Notes under the pieces: model-generated
The model's database searches: none
Told to the model about the DNA's origin: nothing
Seen by the model: the letters and a program-made list of their open reading frames with translations, nothing else
Assembly (NCBI GenBank): GCA_014383605.1
Contig: JACNHM010000343.1
Location: 1-16,560, forward strand
Length of the DNA stretch: 16,560 nt
From: Chloroflexota bacterium
Lineage (GTDB): Bacteria; Chloroflexota; Anaerolineae; UBA3071
Reading direction: 5' to 3'
In this document: positions 14,437-16,560 of the stretch, piece by piece
Layout: every line of letters starts with the position of its first letter
Numbering within the stretch: the stretch's first letter is position 1
Translations under genes and position numbers: made by a program

Positions 14437-14544
14437 ATGTCCAGAATCAAGGTTGCAGACTGGCCCGCCCCTCCGCAACGCCGATGGCGCGGCCTGCGCT
14501 CCAGTGGCAGTTCCACCCACCCTAGACTTACGAGGAGGCCAGCA

Positions 14545-14701
14545 ATGGAATTCGAAGGCTAATGCGTCAAGTGTCGCAAGAAGCGAGATCAAGAATGGCG
14601 CCGTCGCGGAGACGGCCAATGGCCGCCGCATGGCCGGGGGCACCTGTCCAGAGTGCGGAACGAAGGTGAATCGATTCCTGCCCGGCAAGAAAGAGGATTA
14701 A
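14545..14701 (+). pseudogene. broken small zinc-ribbon gene (DUF5679-like)
   Basis: Starting at ATG 14545, with GAGGAGG (14532-14538) 6 nt upstream, the frame reads MEFEG then TAA (14560-14562), then CVKCRKKR. After that, similarity continues in another frame as EIKNGAVAETANGRRM, GTCPECGTK and VNRFLPGKKED to TAA 14699-14701. Restored, this is a roughly 50-residue protein with two CxxC knuckles (CVKC and CPEC), matching small DUF5679-type proteins as I remember them. Two lesions are needed: a stop at codon 6, where Tyr is usual, and loss of 2 nt where GAGAG would be expected near 14590. Two separate lesions argue for a real pseudogene over one sequencing error. The Shine-Dalgarno and both Cys pairs are still intact, so decay is recent. 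Confidence 0.75.
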
Positions 14702-14802
14702 CATTCTGGCGTGCGCTTTGATCCACCGTGAGAAGGCGCGCTGACCACTCGCGGCAGGCAAGCGCGCCGCGCCCACTGTATCGGCGATCCCTGGCGCGTG
14801 GG

Positions 14803-14885
14803 CGTTAGCGCAGGTTCCGCGCGGCTGCGCCAACGACGTTGCGGACGTCGTCGGCGCGCCAGTCGGCGGCATGTCGGCGCGCCAG
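14803..14885. repeat. palindrome-rich intergenic segment
   Basis: Three kinds of structure lie within 83 bp: an 11-nt-arm hairpin with one mismatch (14803-14813 with 14825-14835), a 7-bp hairpin ACGACGT/ACGTCGT (14833-14839 with 14845-14851), and a 13-bp direct repeat GTCGGCGCGCCAG (14850-14862 and 14873-14885, period 23), each copy holding the palindrome GGCGCGCC. The first two compete for a few bases. No gene is supported between 14702 and 14960. Confidence 0.6.
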
Positions 14886-14960
14886 CAGCTGGCAGCTCCT
14901 CGCACCACCGGAAGGAACTGCCTGGTCGCGGTCAGCGCAGGGCCGAGATCGGAGAAACGA

Positions 14961-15908
14961 ATGGGGAGTGAACCCCACGCCCAGCGGACCATCGCTCGCC
15001 CCCTGCGGGACGAGGCTGACTTCTGGCGGGTGCGCAACCTGCTGATCAAGACCGTGCCGATCACGCCCGTGGGCTTCAACTGGGACGTTCGCCGCTGGGA
15101 CGGCAAGCGCTTCTACGCCGCCACTGGCGCCTGGCAACCGGGCTGGGAGACGAGGGTACACCTGTGGGAGACGGAGGACGGCCAACTGGCCGGAGCGGTG
15201 CATCCCGAAGGTCACGGGGACGCCCACCTGCAGGTGCACCCTGACTACCGCCACCTCGAGGAAGCCATGATCGTCTGGGCCGAGGAGCACCTGGCCACGG
15301 CCAGCCAGGCCTCCACCCGACACCAACTCGACATCTTCGTCTACGAATACGACGCCCACCGCCAGCGGTTGCTCAGCGAGCGGGGCTACGAGAAGACCGC
15401 CTACGGCGGCGTCATCCGCCACCTGCGCCTGGGCCAGCAACTCCTCCCCCCACCAGTGCCGGCCGCGGGCTACACCCTGCGCAGCACGCGGCCCGACGAC
15501 ATGGCCGATTGCCAGCGCATCGCCGACCTGCTCAACGCCGCCTTCGGGCGGGACTTCCACAACGCCGCCGAATACCACACGTTCACCCGGCTGGCCCCCT
15601 GCTTTGTTCGGGAATTGGACCTGGTGGCCGAGGCGCCGGACAGCACCTTGGCTGCCTACATCGGGGTGTGCACCGACGAGGCGAATCGCCGGGGCATTTT
15701 CGAGCCGGTGTGCACACATCCCGATCACCGGCGCCAGGGACTGGCGCAGACCCTGATGCTGGAAGGACTGCACCGGCTGCGGGCCAGGGGGGCCAGCGAC
15801 GTCGTGGTGGAAACGGGCGACATGATCCCCGCCAACCGCCTGTACGACAGCCTGGGCTTCACCGAGACATACACGGGCCACGTCTGGCGGAAAGCCATCG
15901 GTGTATGA
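14961..15908 (+). CDS. GNAT acetyltransferase with two tandem domains
   Basis: A 315-residue protein made of two GNAT-like halves. The C-terminal half (about 172-312) has the acetyl-CoA pyrophosphate loop HPDHRRQGLAQTLM (H253; RRQGLA 257-262), followed by the strand and helix DVVVETGDMIPANRLYDSLGF typical of N-acetyltransferases. The N-terminal half (about 10-165) keeps the overall pattern (LHVHPDYR-like LQVHPDYRHLEEAM, SERGYEK) but lacks the Gly-rich loop, so it probably does not bind CoA. Substrate unknown. The ATG at 14961 has GGAGA (14951-14955) 5 nt upstream. The longer in-frame start at 14871 would add 30 Arg/Ala-rich residues and overlap the palindrome-rich segment, so it is not chosen. 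Confidence 0.85.
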   Translation: MGSEPHAQRTIARPLRDEADFWRVRNLLIKTVPITPVGFNWDVRRWDGKRFYAATGAWQPGWETRVHLWETEDGQLAGAVHPEGHGDAHLQVHPDYRHLEEAMIVWAEEHLATASQASTRHQLDIFVYEYDAHRQRLLSERGYEKTAYGGVIRHLRLGQQLLPPPVPAAGYTLRSTRPDDMADCQRIADLLNAAFGRDFHNAAEYHTFTRLAPCFVRELDLVAEAPDSTLAAYIGVCTDEANRRGIFEPVCTHPDHRRQGLAQTLMLEGLHRLRARGASDVVVETGDMIPANRLYDSLGFTETYTGHVWRKAIGV

Positions 15909-15988
15909 CCCATTTAGGGTCGGCACCGCTCTGGGCCGGCCCTGCTACCGCTTCTCGCCCCGACATATGGCAAAGGAGCAGATCACCC

Positions 15989-16438
15989 ATGCAACGTCAG
16001 ATCCACTACGCCGGCCTATGGCGGCGGTTCCTGGCCCTCCTGGCCGATGGCCTGCTGTTCTGCGCCTGCTTTTTCCCCATCACACGAGCGGTCAAAGGCG
16101 TCTGGATCATGAGTCCCAGCGATCACCGCTGGGCCCGCGGCCTGTGGGTCACAGATCCCCTGTGCATCGGTTTCCTGATCGTGATGTTCCTGTACTTCGT
16201 GGGCCTGGAAGGGCTGGCCGGCGCGACTCTGGGCAAGTGGCTTCTGGGCCTGCGCGTCATCCGGACTGATGGTGGCGGCCGGCCCGGCCTGGCCAGAGGA
16301 GCGCTGCGGAACATCCTGCGGGTGGTGGACGGGCTGCCGGCGCTGAACATCGTGGGCATCGTGCTCATCCTCCGCTCGGCGGAAGAGGCCCGCTGCGGCG
16401 ACCGCATCGCCGGCACGCGGGTGATCCGCCAGCGCTGA
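15989..16438 (+). CDS. RDD-family membrane protein
   Basis: A 149-residue integral membrane protein. The opening YAGLWRRFLALLADGLL has the R13 and D20 positions of the RDD motif. Two or three membrane segments follow (about 15-33, 56-73, 124-140), with the conserved GATLGKWLLGLRVIRTDG near 77-95 and ALRNILRVVDGLPALN near 105-120. The family is widespread and of mixed or unknown role; some members act in ion transport. AAGGAG (15973-15978) lies 10 nt before the ATG, which is long but acceptable. A longer reading from 15509 is an out-of-frame extension inside the GNAT gene. It follows GNAT by 80 nt and could share its transcript. Confidence 0.85.
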   Translation: MQRQIHYAGLWRRFLALLADGLLFCACFFPITRAVKGVWIMSPSDHRWARGLWVTDPLCIGFLIVMFLYFVGLEGLAGATLGKWLLGLRVIRTDGGGRPGLARGALRNILRVVDGLPALNIVGIVLILRSAEEARCGDRIAGTRVIRQR

Positions 16439-16520
16439 GGCAGAAGGGCGCTAAACAGGCCGCTGGCCATTCCCGCTCTCCCTGGGCATTTCACAAGACT
16501 CAGCAAATCCAAGTTTGCTC

Positions 16521-16544
16521 CTGCCGGACTGCCAAGTCCGGCAG
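16521..16544. repeat. dispersed hairpin repeat, copy 2
   Basis: CTGCCGGACT (16521-16530), loop GCCA, AGTCCGGCAG (16535-16544): a perfect 10-bp stem. It is the second copy of the hairpin at 9259-9282. Outer arms CCAAGT (16509-16514) and ACTTG at the window edge (16556-16560) suggest a larger palindrome cut by the end of the window. Confidence 0.75.
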
Positions 16545-16560
16545 AAAGGCGGTGGACTTG

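Overview
This window looks like chromosome from a GC-rich, free-living bacterium, most likely a Chloroflexota (Anaerolineae- or Caldilineae-like) lineage. The pointers are a secreted protein with a Thr/Pro-rich linker ending in a YLPLIV-type tail, an O-antigen-ligase protein fused to TPR repeats, a DUF5679-like zinc-ribbon remnant, and intergenic spaces full of short degenerate repeats. The lineage is inferred, since no rRNA or other phylogenetic marker is visible. Every supported gene is on the + strand.

Layout. Positions 1-200 hold a possible C-terminal scrap of an upstream gene and a long imperfect hairpin. 240-6711 is a cell-surface polysaccharide block: a Wzy/WaaL-type membrane protein with TPRs, a small antitoxin/PIN-toxin pair, a WecA/TagO-type polyprenyl-phosphate sugar-1-phosphate transferase whose start overlaps the toxin stop, and a UDP-sugar dehydrogenase. 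6776-9235 holds two exported or anchored proteins, a cyclophilin-type prolyl isomerase and a SpoIID/LytB-like protein. 9367-10521 is a FAD-dependent amine or amino-acid oxidase. 10932-12967 holds a HAD-family hydrolase and tyrosyl-tRNA synthetase (tyrS). 13047-14147 holds a hydrolase remnant, an isochorismatase-family hydrolase and a PNPOx-like flavoprotein, each with its own strong Shine-Dalgarno. 14545-16438 holds a broken zinc-ribbon gene, a double-GNAT acetyltransferase and an RDD membrane protein.

The most interesting signals are not proteins. Two intergenic regions (10524-10712 and 14313-14436) each contain a textbook promoter (TTGACA, 17-nt spacer, TATCAT or TAGGAT) followed 90-155 nt later by a GC-rich stem plus T-run, with no convincing protein between. 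They read as two independent small-RNA transcription units. The first has a long, well-nested stem and a possible pseudoknot. A matching pair of hairpins at 9259-9282 and 16521-16544 keeps its stem through a compensatory base change. Several gaps contain mini-arrays of 6-9 bp units with different consensus sequences, two of them folded as inverted arrays.

How the genes work together: the WecA-like enzyme would start a lipid-linked glycan, the dehydrogenase would supply an acidic nucleotide sugar, and the Wzy/WaaL-TPR protein would polymerise or transfer the product outside the membrane. The other genes look like housekeeping or accessory functions in short transcription units. Domain names come from reading motifs by eye; no database search was run.
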